Positions 43,938 through 52,742 are shown, numbered from the stretch's first letter. The stretch is DNA of 64,000 bases from JANYLB01 sp963837715 (GCA_963837715.1 CAWIOF010000002.1:248001-312000), one strand, 5' to 3'. Numbers and translations are program-made. Notes: generated by a model not told the origin, from the sequence alone.

Positions 43938-45523
43938 GCGGCGAACGGGTCCTGGTCGCCGAGCCGCTGGCCGAGAGCGGCCTCGACGCGATGCGCGCCG
44001 CGGGTCTCGTGGTCGACGAGCAGCTCGACCTCTCGCCCGCCGACCTGGTCAAGTCGGTGAAGGGTGCCGCGGCGCTCGTGATCCGCAGCGCGACGCAGGT
44101 CACCGCCGAGGTGCTCGAAGCCGGTACCGAGCTCGTGGTGGTCGGTCGGGCGGGGATCGGACTCGACAACGTCGACGTCGCCGCGGCGACCCAGCACGGC
44201 GTGATGGTGGTGAACGCGCCGCAGTCGAATGTGCTGTCGGCGGCAGAGCACACGATGGCGTTGCTGCTCGCCCAGGCCCGCAACGTCCCGCAGGCCCACC
44301 GCGACCTGAAGGCGGGCGAATGGAACCGGTCGCGGTGGACCGGGGTCGAGCTCCACGGCAAGACGCTCGGGATCGTCGGTCTCGGACGGGTCGGCGTGCT
44401 CGTTGCGCAACGGGCGCTCGCGTTCGGGATGCAGCTCGTGGCCTACGACCCCTACGTGAGCGCCGATCGCGCCCGTCAGCTCGGCGTGCAGCTGGTGGCG
44501 ACGCTCGACGAGCTGCTCGCGGTGGCCGACTTCCTCACCGTGCACCTGCCGAAGACGCCCGAGACCCTCGGGTTGATCGGGCGCGACGCGCTGCTGAAGG
44601 CGAAGCCGAACCTCCGCATCGTCAACACCGCCCGCGGGGGAATCGTCGACGAGGAAGCCCTCGCCGATGCGGTCCGCGAGGGTCGCATCGCCGGCGCCGC
44701 GCTCGACGTGTTCGTGAAGGAGCCGACCACCGAGAGCCCGCTCTTCGAGCTCCCGACGGTGGTCGTCACGCCGCACCTCGGGGCGTCGACCGCCGAAGCC
44801 CAGGACAAGGCCGGCCAGACGATCGCCGAGCAGGTCGTGCTCGCGCTGAAGGGCGAGTTCGTGCCGTTCGCGGTCAACCTCGCGGCCAACGAGGCCAACG
44901 CGACCGTGCAGCCGTTCCTGCCGCTCTCCGAACGCCTGGGCCGCCTGTTCACCGCGCTCGCCGGGGGCGTGGTCGACGTCCTCGAGATCAGCTACGAGGG
45001 CGCGATCGGCGACTACGACTGCAAGGCGCTCACGCTCGCGGTGCTGAAGGGTGTGCTCGCCCCGGTCGTCGACGTGCCGGTGTCGTTCGTGAACGCGCCG
45101 CAGATCGCCAAGGAGCGCGGCCTCACCGTGCGGGAGACCACCTCGGGTGCAGCACGCGACTACGTGAACCTGGTCACACTGCGGGGCCAGATCTCGGGCC
45201 GTTCCGTGCAGGTCTCGGGGACGCTCACGGGGACGCAGGAGCTGCCGCGGATCGTGGGGATCGACGACCACCTCGTCGACCTGCCGCCGACGCGCCACAT
45301 GCTCGTGGTGCACAACGACGATCGACCGGGGATGATCGGCACGGTCGGCACCGTGCTCGGCGAAGCCGGGATCAACATCTCCGACATGGACGTCGGACGT
45401 GGTCCCGACGGCAACGCCGCGCTGATGGTCCTCTCGCTCGACGTGGTCGTCGCGCCCGACGTGATCGACGCGCTCACCGCCCGGCCCGGCATCCTCCTCG
45501 CCCAGGCCATCGAACTCGACTGA
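43934..45523 (+). CDS. serA: D-3-phosphoglycerate dehydrogenase
   Basis: A 529-residue enzyme of the long actinobacterial type, catalysing the first step of serine synthesis. The NAD fold has TLGIVGLGRVGVLVAQRALA near 143-162. Catalytic residues are in VNTARGGIVDEEAL (Arg) and VVTPHLGASTAEAQDKAG (His), with Glu between. An intervening regulatory domain (about 310-450) and a C-terminal ACT domain (GRGPDGNAALMVLSLDVVVA near 497) follow, as in the mycobacterial enzyme that is inhibited by serine. Length matches that enzyme. It overlaps the upstream aminotransferase gene by 4 bp. Confidence 0.97.
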   Translation: MSGERVLVAEPLAESGLDAMRAAGLVVDEQLDLSPADLVKSVKGAAALVIRSATQVTAEVLEAGTELVVVGRAGIGLDNVDVAAATQHGVMVVNAPQSNVLSAAEHTMALLLAQARNVPQAHRDLKAGEWNRSRWTGVELHGKTLGIVGLGRVGVLVAQRALAFGMQLVAYDPYVSADRARQLGVQLVATLDELLAVADFLTVHLPKTPETLGLIGRDALLKAKPNLRIVNTARGGIVDEEALADAVREGRIAGAALDVFVKEPTTESPLFELPTVVVTPHLGASTAEAQDKAGQTIAEQVVLALKGEFVPFAVNLAANEANATVQPFLPLSERLGRLFTALAGGVVDVLEISYEGAIGDYDCKALTLAVLKGVLAPVVDVPVSFVNAPQIAKERGLTVRETTSGAARDYVNLVTLRGQISGRSVQVSGTLTGTQELPRIVGIDDHLVDLPPTRHMLVVHNDDRPGMIGTVGTVLGEAGINISDMDVGRGPDGNAALMVLSLDVVVAPDVIDALTARPGILLAQAIELD

Positions 45524-45527
45524 CTTC

Positions 45528-45929
45528 TCAGCGCTTGGCTTGGCGGAGACCGTCGGTCTCGGCTGAGGTGGCATCGGAGTAGCAGCGGTCGGCCTTCGTG
45601 CGGTCGTAGTTCTGGCCGCCGGGAACGTGGAAGATGCCGCTCGACAGCTTCGCCTTCACCGGGTGCGAGATCGGGCACGCCCCGTCGTCGGGCTCCACCC
45701 ACGCGCTCGCCGGCGCCGAAGGGGTCGGCGAAACGGGGGCCTCCGTGGGAGCGACCGCTTCGGCCACGGCCGGAGCCGACGCGACGACGGCCGGCGTCGG
45801 CACCGCGACCGGCGGGAACGAGGCCGGTGCCGCGTACGGATCGTCACCGCCGGTGAGCTTCTTCCACAGCGCGTAGACGGCGCCGGCCACGAGGCCGAGG
45901 AACAGGATCCGCCCGAGGAGCTTCAGCAT
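45528..45929 (-). CDS. membrane-anchored sunset-domain protein
   Basis: A 133-residue protein. It has one N-terminal transmembrane helix (LLGRILFLGLVAGAVYALWK), a Pro/Ala/Val-rich linker of about 50 residues, and a C-terminal domain. The domain begins CPISHPVKAKLSSGIFHVPG, continues QNYDRTKADRCYSD and ends with ETDGLRQAKR, which matches the small sunset domain common on actinobacterial surface proteins (two conserved Cys, HVPG and Y-x-R). Its function is unknown. ATG 45929 begins the helix directly. The gene converges with serA, stops 4 bp apart, and is the last gene before the exosortase operon on this strand. Confidence 0.83.
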   Translation of the reverse strand: MLKLLGRILFLGLVAGAVYALWKKLTGGDDPYAAPASFPPVAVPTPAVVASAPAVAEAVAPTEAPVSPTPSAPASAWVEPDDGACPISHPVKAKLSSGIFHVPGGQNYDRTKADRCYSDATSAETDGLRQAKR

Positions 45930-45993
45930 CTCGGCATCCTTCCACGCGGACCGTCGGCGATCGACTCCGTCGGTTCGGGCGCCGGGCTCCGGT

Positions 45994-46680
45994 TCAGACC
46001 CGGCTGACCGCCCGGCGGGGGAGGAGAGTGTCGAGGAGCGCGCAGGCCGCGGCGACGTCGGGAAGGCTCCGCCACGGGGTGGGGTCGTCGGGGACGTCGG
46101 CGTACTCGCCCGTGCGGACCCGGACCGCCCGCATGCCGACGGCGCGCGCGGCGGCGACGTCCTTGCCCGGTCGGTCACCGATCATCACCGAGTGCTCCGC
46201 CGTCACACCGAGGCGTTCGAGCGCGAGTTCGAGCGGTGCCGGATCCGGTTTCCGGTGCGCGCGCCCGAGCTCGTCGCTGAGCACGATGGTGTCGAAGTGG
46301 AGACTGAGCGCGTCGATCTTCGAACGTTGGATCGCAGGGTCACCGTCGGTGACGAGACCGATCGGGACCAGCCTCCGCATCTGCTCCAGCGCGAACCGGA
46401 CCCCGGGGTAGGGCCGGAGTCGGCTCGGCGCGTGGCTCCGGAACGCGGCCACGAGCGGAGCGACCGGGAGGTCGGCGCGGCCGACACGCGCCAGCGCGCG
46501 ATCGATGATGTGCCCGCGGTCGGTGCCGTCCGCCGCAACAGCGTCGAGCGCGGCGCGAACGGACAGCTCGGGTGCCCCGAGCTCACCGGCTCGTCGGGCG
46601 ACGGCGGTCCAGGCCCCCTCGAGCCATGCGGCCTGTGGGTAGAGGGTGTCGTCGAGATCGAAGAGCACGGCGTCGATCAT
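45994..46680 (-). CDS. HAD-superfamily hydrolase
   Basis: A 228-residue haloacid-dehalogenase-like phosphatase, subfamily IA. Motif I is AVLFDLDDTLYPQAAW (D8, D10), motif II is GLVTDGDPA (Thr), motif III is AHRKPDPAPLELAL (Lys), and motif IV is VMIGDRPGKDVAAARAVGMR (Asp-Asp). All catalytic residues are present. It is the last gene of the surface-glycan operon; its ATG overlaps the stop of the UDP-GlcNAc 2-epimerase gene. It probably dephosphorylates a sugar-phosphate in the same pathway, but no substrate can be named. Confidence 0.92.
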   Translation of the reverse strand: MIDAVLFDLDDTLYPQAAWLEGAWTAVARRAGELGAPELSVRAALDAVAADGTDRGHIIDRALARVGRADLPVAPLVAAFRSHAPSRLRPYPGVRFALEQMRRLVPIGLVTDGDPAIQRSKIDALSLHFDTIVLSDELGRAHRKPDPAPLELALERLGVTAEHSVMIGDRPGKDVAAARAVGMRAVRVRTGEYADVPDDPTPWRSLPDVAAACALLDTLLPRRAVSRV

Positions 46681-47867
46681 CCGGCGATCTCCTCGAACGC
46701 GAGCTCCGAGACCTGTTGGGGCAGCGTGGTCGTGAGGTCGGGTTCGGTGACGGTGACGAGTGCTCGCGTCGCGGGATCGGCGAGCACCGACGCGATCCGA
46801 GGGCCGACGTGACCGTCGCCGTAGGGGCACGGCGCGGCCGCGGCGCGCCGCTGCGCGATCGGATCGACGAACGAGCGAGCCGCGGCGAGCGCGCGGCCGG
46901 CGTCGAGTCCTGTGAGCGCAGAGGTCCCGGCCAGGACGCCTTCCCATCGGGGAGTCGAACGGCGCAGCACCACCACCGGCACCCCGAACCACGCGGCTTC
47001 CTCCTGGAGGCCGCCCGAGTCGGTGACCACCACGCGTGCGCCGGCGACGGCTTCGAGCATCTGCCCGTAGCGCAGGGGCGGCTCGACGAACACGCCCGGC
47101 GCGCGTGAGAGCTGATCGAGGAGGCCACCGGTGACGAGACGATCACGCGTCCGCGGGTGCAGCGGGAACCGGACCGGACCCAGCTCCGCACCGAGGCCGG
47201 TCACCAGCTCGACGAGGGTGCGGAGCCGCTCGGGGTCGTCGACGTTGGTCGCCCGGTGGGCCGTGACGACGACGCCGCGGCGGTTCGACAGCGCAACCGG
47301 CCGCGGACCGAAGCGGCGGAGGCTGTCGGTGACCGGGTTTCCGACGACAGCGATGCGGTCACTCGGGATTCCTTCGGCTTCGAGCATGTGGGACGCGAGC
47401 ACGGTGGGCGCGAGGTGGAGGGCCGCGAGGCCGGCGACGGCGCGGCGGTTGCCTTCTTCCACCGACTCGTCGTTGAAGGACCGGAGGCCGGCTTCGAGGT
47501 GCACGACGGGGACCCGGTGACGGCGCGCGGCGAGCGCGAAGAGCGGCACCGTGTAGGTGTCGCCGAGCAGCAGGAGTGCCTCGGGGCGCGCTGTGCGTGC
47601 GAGCTCGTCGAACGCGGCGGTGAGCATTGCGCCGACACGTTCCGATTCGGAGCCGGTCGGGAGGTCCCACCGGACGTCGGGCTCGAGCGCGAGGTCGGAG
47701 AAGAACGCATCAGCGAGACCGGGATCGGTGTGCTGCCCGGTTGCCACGGTGCGGACGCTCCCGCCCGCGGCGCGCAACGCGGCGACGACCGGCGCGAGCT
47801 TCACGATCTCGGGTCGGGTGCCGAACGGTACGAGCAGCGACGGTGGTGCGAGCTGGGGTTCGTTCAT
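46677..47867 (-). CDS. wecB: UDP-N-acetylglucosamine 2-epimerase (non-hydrolysing)
   Basis: A 396-residue GT-B-fold epimerase making UDP-ManNAc (or a related 2-epimer) for surface polysaccharides. Signature blocks are FGTRPEIVKLAPVVAALRAA near 16-35, LLLLGDTYTVPLFALAARR (Asp), VVHLEAGLRSFNDESVEEGN near 122-141 (catalytic His/Glu region; family HxEAGLR), VVVTAHRATNVDD and ARVVVTDSGGLQEEAAWFGV near 290. All hallmark residues are kept. It overlaps both neighbours by 4 bp (ATGA) in the exosortase operon. The product probably feeds a ManNAc-containing glycan. Confidence 0.94.
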   Translation of the reverse strand: MNEPQLAPPSLLVPFGTRPEIVKLAPVVAALRAAGGSVRTVATGQHTDPGLADAFFSDLALEPDVRWDLPTGSESERVGAMLTAAFDELARTARPEALLLLGDTYTVPLFALAARRHRVPVVHLEAGLRSFNDESVEEGNRRAVAGLAALHLAPTVLASHMLEAEGIPSDRIAVVGNPVTDSLRRFGPRPVALSNRRGVVVTAHRATNVDDPERLRTLVELVTGLGAELGPVRFPLHPRTRDRLVTGGLLDQLSRAPGVFVEPPLRYGQMLEAVAGARVVVTDSGGLQEEAAWFGVPVVVLRRSTPRWEGVLAGTSALTGLDAGRALAAARSFVDPIAQRRAAAAPCPYGDGHVGPRIASVLADPATRALVTVTEPDLTTTLPQQVSELAFEEIAG

Positions 47868-48812
47868 CGGAGGAACACCTCGGCGAGGTGACGGGTCATG
47901 GTGACGCCCGGCTCGAAGTCGAGGTGATCGGCCCGCACGGGTCGCCCGCGGGTGGCGCGCAGCGTCTCGCCGACGATGTCGGCGCCGGCTGCGAGGGTCA
48001 AGGGGAGACCGCCGGAGAACCGGGGGTTGACCTCGACGAGCGAGACGTCGCCGTCGTCGGCGACGAAGCCCTGCACGTTGACCGGACCGCGGAGCCCGAG
48101 TGACTCCGCAGCCGCGGATGCGACCGTCGCGACCATCGGGTCGGAGAACGTGCGGCCCTGCGTGCTGATGCCGGCCTTGGTCGCGAGCCGCCACCGGGGG
48201 ATCGCGCCCGCCGTCACGCCGTCGCGGTCGACGAGGACGTCGACGGTGAACTCCCGGCCGTCGAGTCGGGTCTGCACGATCGGATCGGGAACACGACGAC
48301 ACGACCACGCCGAGCTCGTCGACGTCGTCGACGGCGTACACATCGCGCGAACCTCGGCCCCGTCGGGGCTTCACGATCCACGGTCCGGGAACGGTCGACT
48401 CGCGGAGCGCCTCGTTCGCCGAGGCGGTCGACGGGACCGGGAGACCGGCCGCCGTCATCGCGTCGGCGAACGCGAGCTTGTCGATGCAGCGGGTGACGGC
48501 ATCGCTCGCCGAGAGCCAGATCGCCGCGCCGAGGTCTTCCAGCTGCGGTCGGTGGCCGGCGAGCACCAGCATCTCCTCGGCGATGGTGCAGAGGACGGCG
48601 TCGACGTCGAAGCGCTTCACCACGTCGTCGATCCCGGCGAGGAACTCGTCGCTCCCCGCGGGCGCGACGGTCGCGTGGTCGTCGGCGAGGAAGAGTCCGG
48701 CCGCGAGTGGATCGGTGTCGACCGCCACCACGTGCTCGCCGCGGTCGACGAGCGCTCGGATCACCGCGACTCCCGCGGCACCGCCGGCACCGGTGACGAG
48801 CACGGCGCTCAT
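47864..48812 (-). CDS. ATP-grasp domain ligase (carbamoyl-phosphate-synthase-like), one frame break
   Basis: About 315 residues. An N-terminal preATP-grasp/Rossmann part begins SAVLVTGAGGAAGVAVIRAL. The ATP-grasp part has PGPWIVKPRRGRGSRDVYAV, and after the break RRVPDPIVQTRLDGREFTVD. The metal site is in DVSLVEVNPRFSGGLPLTLA near 260. One extra base near 48297 separates the halves. Such stand-alone ATP-grasp enzymes occur in polysaccharide operons and may ligate an amino acid or acid to a sugar amine. The acceptor is unknown. ATGA overlaps at both ends place it in the middle of the exosortase operon. Confidence 0.85.
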
Positions 48813-49330
48813 GCGGCACCACCGGCGGCGACGTCGGTGGATCCGGCAGTCGGGGAGACCACCGCAGGTGGCGGCCCTTCGACCACCGCGTCGGGTGGGA
48901 TCGACTGCTGCGGTTGGGGGAGCCGCGGTCCGCCCATGTCGGCGAGGCGGGTCGTCGCGGGCCCGAAGTTCGTCACGTTGTAACCCTGCTCGGCCAGTTC
49001 GGTGGCGGCCCATTCGCGCAGTGGGGTGACGCCCGGAGGTCCGCCGGGCTCCCACTGGCGGCGGGCGACGGCCGCGGCGATGCCGATGCGGACATCGGGA
49101 TCGGTCTCGGTGCGAGCGTGTTCGAGGAGCGCTCGGGCCGAGCGGTCCAAGCCGAGCTCGGTGAGTCCGATGGCAGCCTCGACCCGGCGTTGCGGGTCGG
49201 TCGACACCAGCAGGTGGGTGAACCGGCTGATCTGACGACGGCGACTCCCGGCCCGCCAGATGATCGCGACCACGATCGCGATCACCCCGCAGCCGATGAG
49301 GACGACGTCGAGGACGGTGTCAGCGAGCAC
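48809..49330 (-). CDS. membrane-anchored HEAT-repeat-like protein
   Basis: A 173-residue protein. One N-terminal transmembrane helix (VVLIGCGVIAIVVAIIWRAG) is followed by about two HEAT-like helical repeats (RRVEAAIGLTELGLDRSARA then DPDVRIGIAAAVARRQW). The C-terminal 50 residues are Pro/Ala/Val-rich and probably disordered. It overlaps the exosortase gene by 11 bp and the ATP-grasp gene by 4 bp, so it belongs to the operon. A scaffold role for membrane glycan enzymes is a guess from the repeats and anchor. No named family. Confidence 0.75.
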   Translation of the reverse strand: MLADTVLDVVLIGCGVIAIVVAIIWRAGSRRRQISRFTHLLVSTDPQRRVEAAIGLTELGLDRSARALLEHARTETDPDVRIGIAAAVARRQWEPGGPPGVTPLREWAATELAEQGYNVTNFGPATTRLADMGGPRLPQPQQSIPPDAVVEGPPPAVVSPTAGSTDVAAGGAA

Positions 49331-49850
49331 GGGTTGCCTCCTTCAGGAGCAGGTGGTTGCTCGGCAGCAGCAACCAGAGGTAGAGCGTGAAGCCACCGAG
49401 CACGTAGATGAGACCGAACGCGGTCCCGACCCAGTCGTGGAACACGACGAGGCCGTGGGAGTCGGTGTAGACACCGACCAGCACCGAGAGCCCGATGCGG
49501 ATGCCGTTGCAGACGAACACGAGCACCGACGCGCCGAGGAAGGCGGTGAACCGCCGGATCGGGTCGCCTCGAAGCAGGAACAGTGAGATCGCGGCGAAGG
49601 TGAGCACCGCGGCGAGCGCGGAGCACGACGGACTGATCGTGGCCAGGAACGGGGTGCTGGCGTTGGGGATCACGAGGATCTCGTTGCCGAAGGCGCGGCT
49701 CGCGCCGTTGATCCCGATCGCACCGAGGACACCGGTGACGGCCCGCGCCTCCCACCGCCGCCACGGGTCGACGAGCAGGCTGAACGCGATGAACACCGAC
49801 GCGAACGTGAGCGTCAGGCGGGTGGTCACCATGAGGACGTGTCGGTTCAC
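49320..49850 (-). CDS. exosortase/archaeosortase family transpeptidase
   Basis: A 176-residue polytopic membrane protein with about five helices. The catalytic triad of exosortases is present: Cys in TISPSCSALAAVLTFAAISL (C76), Arg in VFVCNGIRIGLSVLVGV (R118) and His in HGLVVFHDWVGTAFGL (H138). It is at the short end for the family, lacking the long N-terminal domain of EpsH-type enzymes. Exosortases cleave C-terminal sorting signals and join substrates to a surface acceptor. The first gene of this operon encodes a secreted protein with a C-terminal VPITG-helix-Arg tail, the most likely substrate. It overlaps the GT2 gene by 4 bp. Confidence 0.88.
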   Translation of the reverse strand: MNRHVLMVTTRLTLTFASVFIAFSLLVDPWRRWEARAVTGVLGAIGINGASRAFGNEILVIPNASTPFLATISPSCSALAAVLTFAAISLFLLRGDPIRRFTAFLGASVLVFVCNGIRIGLSVLVGVYTDSHGLVVFHDWVGTAFGLIYVLGGFTLYLWLLLPSNHLLLKEATRAR

Positions 49851-51271
49851 GTCGGCACCGGATCGCCGAACGAGCCCCCGAGAGACGCGGAGCCGGCGAC
49901 GACGGTGCCGCCGTGCTGGCCGGCCTGGTCGCGCAGCTCGGAGGCGATCGTGTTCGTCTGGCCGGCGCCACTGCGCGGGGTCTTCGACCAGGTGTACTCA
50001 CGCCCGAGGATGCCGTCGATCCACGCCTTCGAGCAGACGACGGTGAACACGAGGAACGACGGGAGGAACAACAGGATCCCGAGTGCCGACTTGCGGGGTG
50101 CCCTACTCACGATGAGGCCCGACGCGAGCTCGAGCAACGGGCCGAGGAAGAGCAGCGTCGCGATGGGTGTGAGGTCGATGCCGTTGCCCCAGGTGAACAT
50201 GCCGAGCGCCCGCAGGAGCAGGAGGACCAACCCGAGACCACACATGCCCGGTACGTGGTACACGAGCAGGAACATCGTCGTCTCGAACTTCTGGAGCACG
50301 GTCAACGTGGGGGTGCGCCACACGTCGCGCCGGTAGTCGCGCCATGCCCGCTGGTGGCCCCGGGCCCAGCGGTAACGCTGGCGCCAGAAGCGCTTGAACG
50401 TCTGGACGCTCTCCTCGGTGTCGATCGCGGTCACGTCGAAGCGAACCTGGTAACCACCGAGGACGACGCGCAGGGTCAGGTCGGTGTCTTCGGTGACGCT
50501 GTTCTCGTTCCAGCCGCCCATGGCGTGCAGGATCGTTGCCCGCACCGCGCAGTTGGCGCCGCCGTACGCCGGGAGGTTGAAGAGCGACTGACGTCCGTAC
50601 TCGTTGACGAGGTAGCCGCAGTAGTAGTCGACCGCGATCGTCTTCGCGAGTCCCGACTCCTCGGAGTTGCGGACGATGCAACGACCCTGCACCGCGGCGA
50701 CCCGAGGATCGTCGAAGTGACGTACGAGCCGACGGAGGACGTCGGAACGCGGACGGTGATCGGCGTCGAACACGACGACGACGTCGCCGGTCGCGACCTC
50801 GAGCGCAGCGTTCAACGCACCCGACTTGCCGCCCGGAGCTCCCGCGGCGCGGTGGATGCACAGGAGCCGGCTGTCGCGCCGCGACAGCTCGTCGAGGATC
50901 TCGGGCGTCTCGTCGTCGGAGCCGTCGTCGATCACGATCAGTTCGAGGAGCTCGTGGGGGTAGTCGAGTCGCAGGAGGGTCTCGACCATGCCCTCGGCGA
51001 CGAGCGCCTCGTTCCGGCACGGCACCAACACGGTGACGCGGGGCTGATAGCCCCAGTCGAAGCCGGCGCGGGACCGCATGTCGAGCGGCGCGCTCGACAG
51101 CGCCGATGCGGCGAACGCGAGGTGACGGATGAGGAACACCATGAAGATCGCCGCGAGGAGCCACACGACCGCGTTGGCGGCCCGGTCGATGCCGACGAGC
51201 CCGCACGCGATCAGCGAGACGCCGAGGAACCCGAGCAGGGTCCAGGGTGCGCCCGGCTCGCGGGCGTTCAT
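49847..51271 (-). CDS. processive family 2 glycosyltransferase, membrane (cellulose/hyaluronan synthase-like)
   Basis: A 474-residue GT2 enzyme. Two N-terminal transmembrane helices are followed by the GT-A domain: VTVLVPCRNEALVAEGMVET near 77-96, LIVIDDGSDDETPEI near 112, VVVFDADHRPRSDVL near 162 (DxD equivalent), TEDTDLTLRV (catalytic Asp) and RQRYRWARGHQRA (QxxRW). Four or so C-terminal helices form the channel. It would polymerise an NDP-sugar, probably made by the neighbouring epimerase pathway, and move it across the membrane. It overlaps both the PIG-L and exosortase genes by 4 bp. Confidence 0.93.
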   Translation of the reverse strand: MNAREPGAPWTLLGFLGVSLIACGLVGIDRAANAVVWLLAAIFMVFLIRHLAFAASALSSAPLDMRSRAGFDWGYQPRVTVLVPCRNEALVAEGMVETLLRLDYPHELLELIVIDDGSDDETPEILDELSRRDSRLLCIHRAAGAPGGKSGALNAALEVATGDVVVVFDADHRPRSDVLRRLVRHFDDPRVAAVQGRCIVRNSEESGLAKTIAVDYYCGYLVNEYGRQSLFNLPAYGGANCAVRATILHAMGGWNENSVTEDTDLTLRVVLGGYQVRFDVTAIDTEESVQTFKRFWRQRYRWARGHQRAWRDYRRDVWRTPTLTVLQKFETTMFLLVYHVPGMCGLGLVLLLLRALGMFTWGNGIDLTPIATLLFLGPLLELASGLIVSRAPRKSALGILLFLPSFLVFTVVCSKAWIDGILGREYTWSKTPRSGAGQTNTIASELRDQAGQHGGTVVAGSASLGGSFGDPVPT

Positions 51272-51927
51272 CGCGCGATGCCGAGCTTCGCCACCGCCGG
51301 GCGCGCGGTCTCGATCCGGCTCCCGAGATCCCAGACGAAGCGGTTCGACTCGAAGGCCTCGGCGTGTTGCACCCGCCCCTGGAACCCCCGGAACCGGGCC
51401 TGGGCGGCGATCGCGTCGAGGTCGACGGGGCCGGAGCGGAGCACCTGCGACCAGTGGGCCCGGAGCGCGGCGAGCTTCGCGTCGAGCACGTCGTCGATCT
51501 CGATGAACACGTTCGGCTCGAAGCTCTGACTCGACGGAGTCTCGTAGCAGAGGACGCTGCCGGTGCGCCGCGCCGCAGCCTGGCTGGCGATGGCGGTCGA
51601 ACGGTGATCCTGGTGGGTGTCGGCGGCCGCGTGGGTGTACATCACCTCGGCCTCGGATTCCGCCACTGCACGGTCGATCACGGTGATGGCGTCCGGGCCG
51701 GCCGGTACCGAGCCGTCTTCGAAACCACCCCAGAGCAGCCGGACACCGAGCACACGCGCCGCGTCCTGCTGTTCGTGGACACGCGACGTGTCGGCGACGG
51801 TGCCACGTTGGCCCGTCGTCATGACGAGGATGGAGACGGCATCACCCTGGGCGACATGGCGGAGCAGTGCACCGCCGCATCCCAGCTCGACGTCGTCGGG
51901 GTGGGCTCCGATCGCGAGGACGCGCAC
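51268..51927 (-). CDS. PIG-L family deacetylase
   Basis: A 219-residue zinc deacetylase of the LmbE/PIG-L family. The metal and catalytic motif is VLAIGAHPDDVELGCGGALL near 3-22, and the third ligand is in YTHAAADTHQDHRSTAIASQ near 95-114. It removes acetyl groups from N-acetylglucosamine-type sugars. In the operon it could deacetylate the glycan or its lipid carrier, exposing an amine that the ATP-grasp ligase or exosortase could use. GTG 51927 is 2 bp after the stop of the secreted-protein gene, and its stop overlaps the GT2 start. Confidence 0.93.
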   Translation of the reverse strand: MRVLAIGAHPDDVELGCGGALLRHVAQGDAVSILVMTTGQRGTVADTSRVHEQQDAARVLGVRLLWGGFEDGSVPAGPDAITVIDRAVAESEAEVMYTHAAADTHQDHRSTAIASQAAARRTGSVLCYETPSSQSFEPNVFIEIDDVLDAKLAALRAHWSQVLRSGPVDLDAIAAQARFRGFQGRVQHAEAFESNRFVWDLGSRIETARPAVAKLGIAR

Positions 51928-51929
51928 GG

Positions 51930-52691
51930 TCAGGCCTTGACGGCGCGGCGCCGGCGCGAACGGATCAGCAGGACCACGCCGAGGAGGCCACCGACCGCGA
52001 ACAGGGTGACGATGCTGCTGAGCCCCGCGCCGGTGATCGGCACGGGGTTGTGCCCGCAGTCCTTGCCGGGCGCAGTCGCCTTCTCCAACCCGAGCACCCA
52101 GGTCAGCTCGCCGGAGTGCGTCGTGAGGAAGACGTTCTTGTGCATCCCCGGTTCGAAGGAGGTGGGCTGACCCTGGTTGATCTTCCCGGGAGTGAAGTAG
52201 TTGTACCAACCGACCGGGATCGTGTCGCGGCTTCCGCCACTGCGGTAGCTCCAGACGGTGTTGTAGAGGCCGGTGCCCGGATCCTTGAAGCTGCACTCGA
52301 CGATCGGCGTCAGGTGCTTGCACGACTTCTCGTTGCACTCGCCCGGTTCCCCGGTGAGCTCGTCGGATCCGGCTTCGGCAGGGGCGGAGCCGTCCTTCGA
52401 CTCCTCCGCGGTCGCCGGAGCACTTCCCGTGTCGAGGCCGGCCGCGTCGTCGGCCGCCGGGTTGACGCGCTTTCCGGTGGAGAGGCGTCCCTGAGTCGGG
52501 GCAGGGGTCGGGGTGGCGCTCGGCTCTGCCGGAACGATCGTGGTGGTCGACGTCGTGGTGGAGTCGTCGGTTGGGGTCTTGGCCGCTCCGGCCGGGGCGG
52601 CCAGCCCGACGGTGGCGAGCACCGGGGCGAGCGCGAGCAGCACCGCGGCCCGGCGCCACGTGCCGTACTTGGTCGTTCCGGTCGATCGCAT
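51930..52691 (-). CDS. secreted surface protein with C-terminal VPITG sorting signal
   Basis: A 253-residue protein. Residues 1-36 are a signal peptide (RRAAVLLALAPVLATVGLAA then PAGAA). A Thr/Pro/Ala-rich linker (about 40-115) leads to a domain with four or five cysteines (ECNEKSCKHLTPIVECSF and a later KDCGHN) and an aromatic core (LYNTVWSYRSGGSRDTIPVG). The C-terminus has PVPITGAG (216-223), a transmembrane helix (IVTLFAVGGLLGVVLLI) and SRRRR. That tripartite tail is a sorting signal of LPxTG or exosortase type. As first gene of the exosortase operon it is the prime candidate substrate. Globular domain not recognised. Confidence 0.85.
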   Translation of the reverse strand: MRSTGTTKYGTWRRAAVLLALAPVLATVGLAAPAGAAKTPTDDSTTTSTTTIVPAEPSATPTPAPTQGRLSTGKRVNPAADDAAGLDTGSAPATAEESKDGSAPAEAGSDELTGEPGECNEKSCKHLTPIVECSFKDPGTGLYNTVWSYRSGGSRDTIPVGWYNYFTPGKINQGQPTSFEPGMHKNVFLTTHSGELTWVLGLEKATAPGKDCGHNPVPITGAGLSSIVTLFAVGGLLGVVLLIRSRRRRAVKA

Positions 52692-52742
52692 TGCGCCCCT
52701 GCCCTTCGAGAGTTCCTCTCTCTCGGGCTATCGGCGCGGAAT

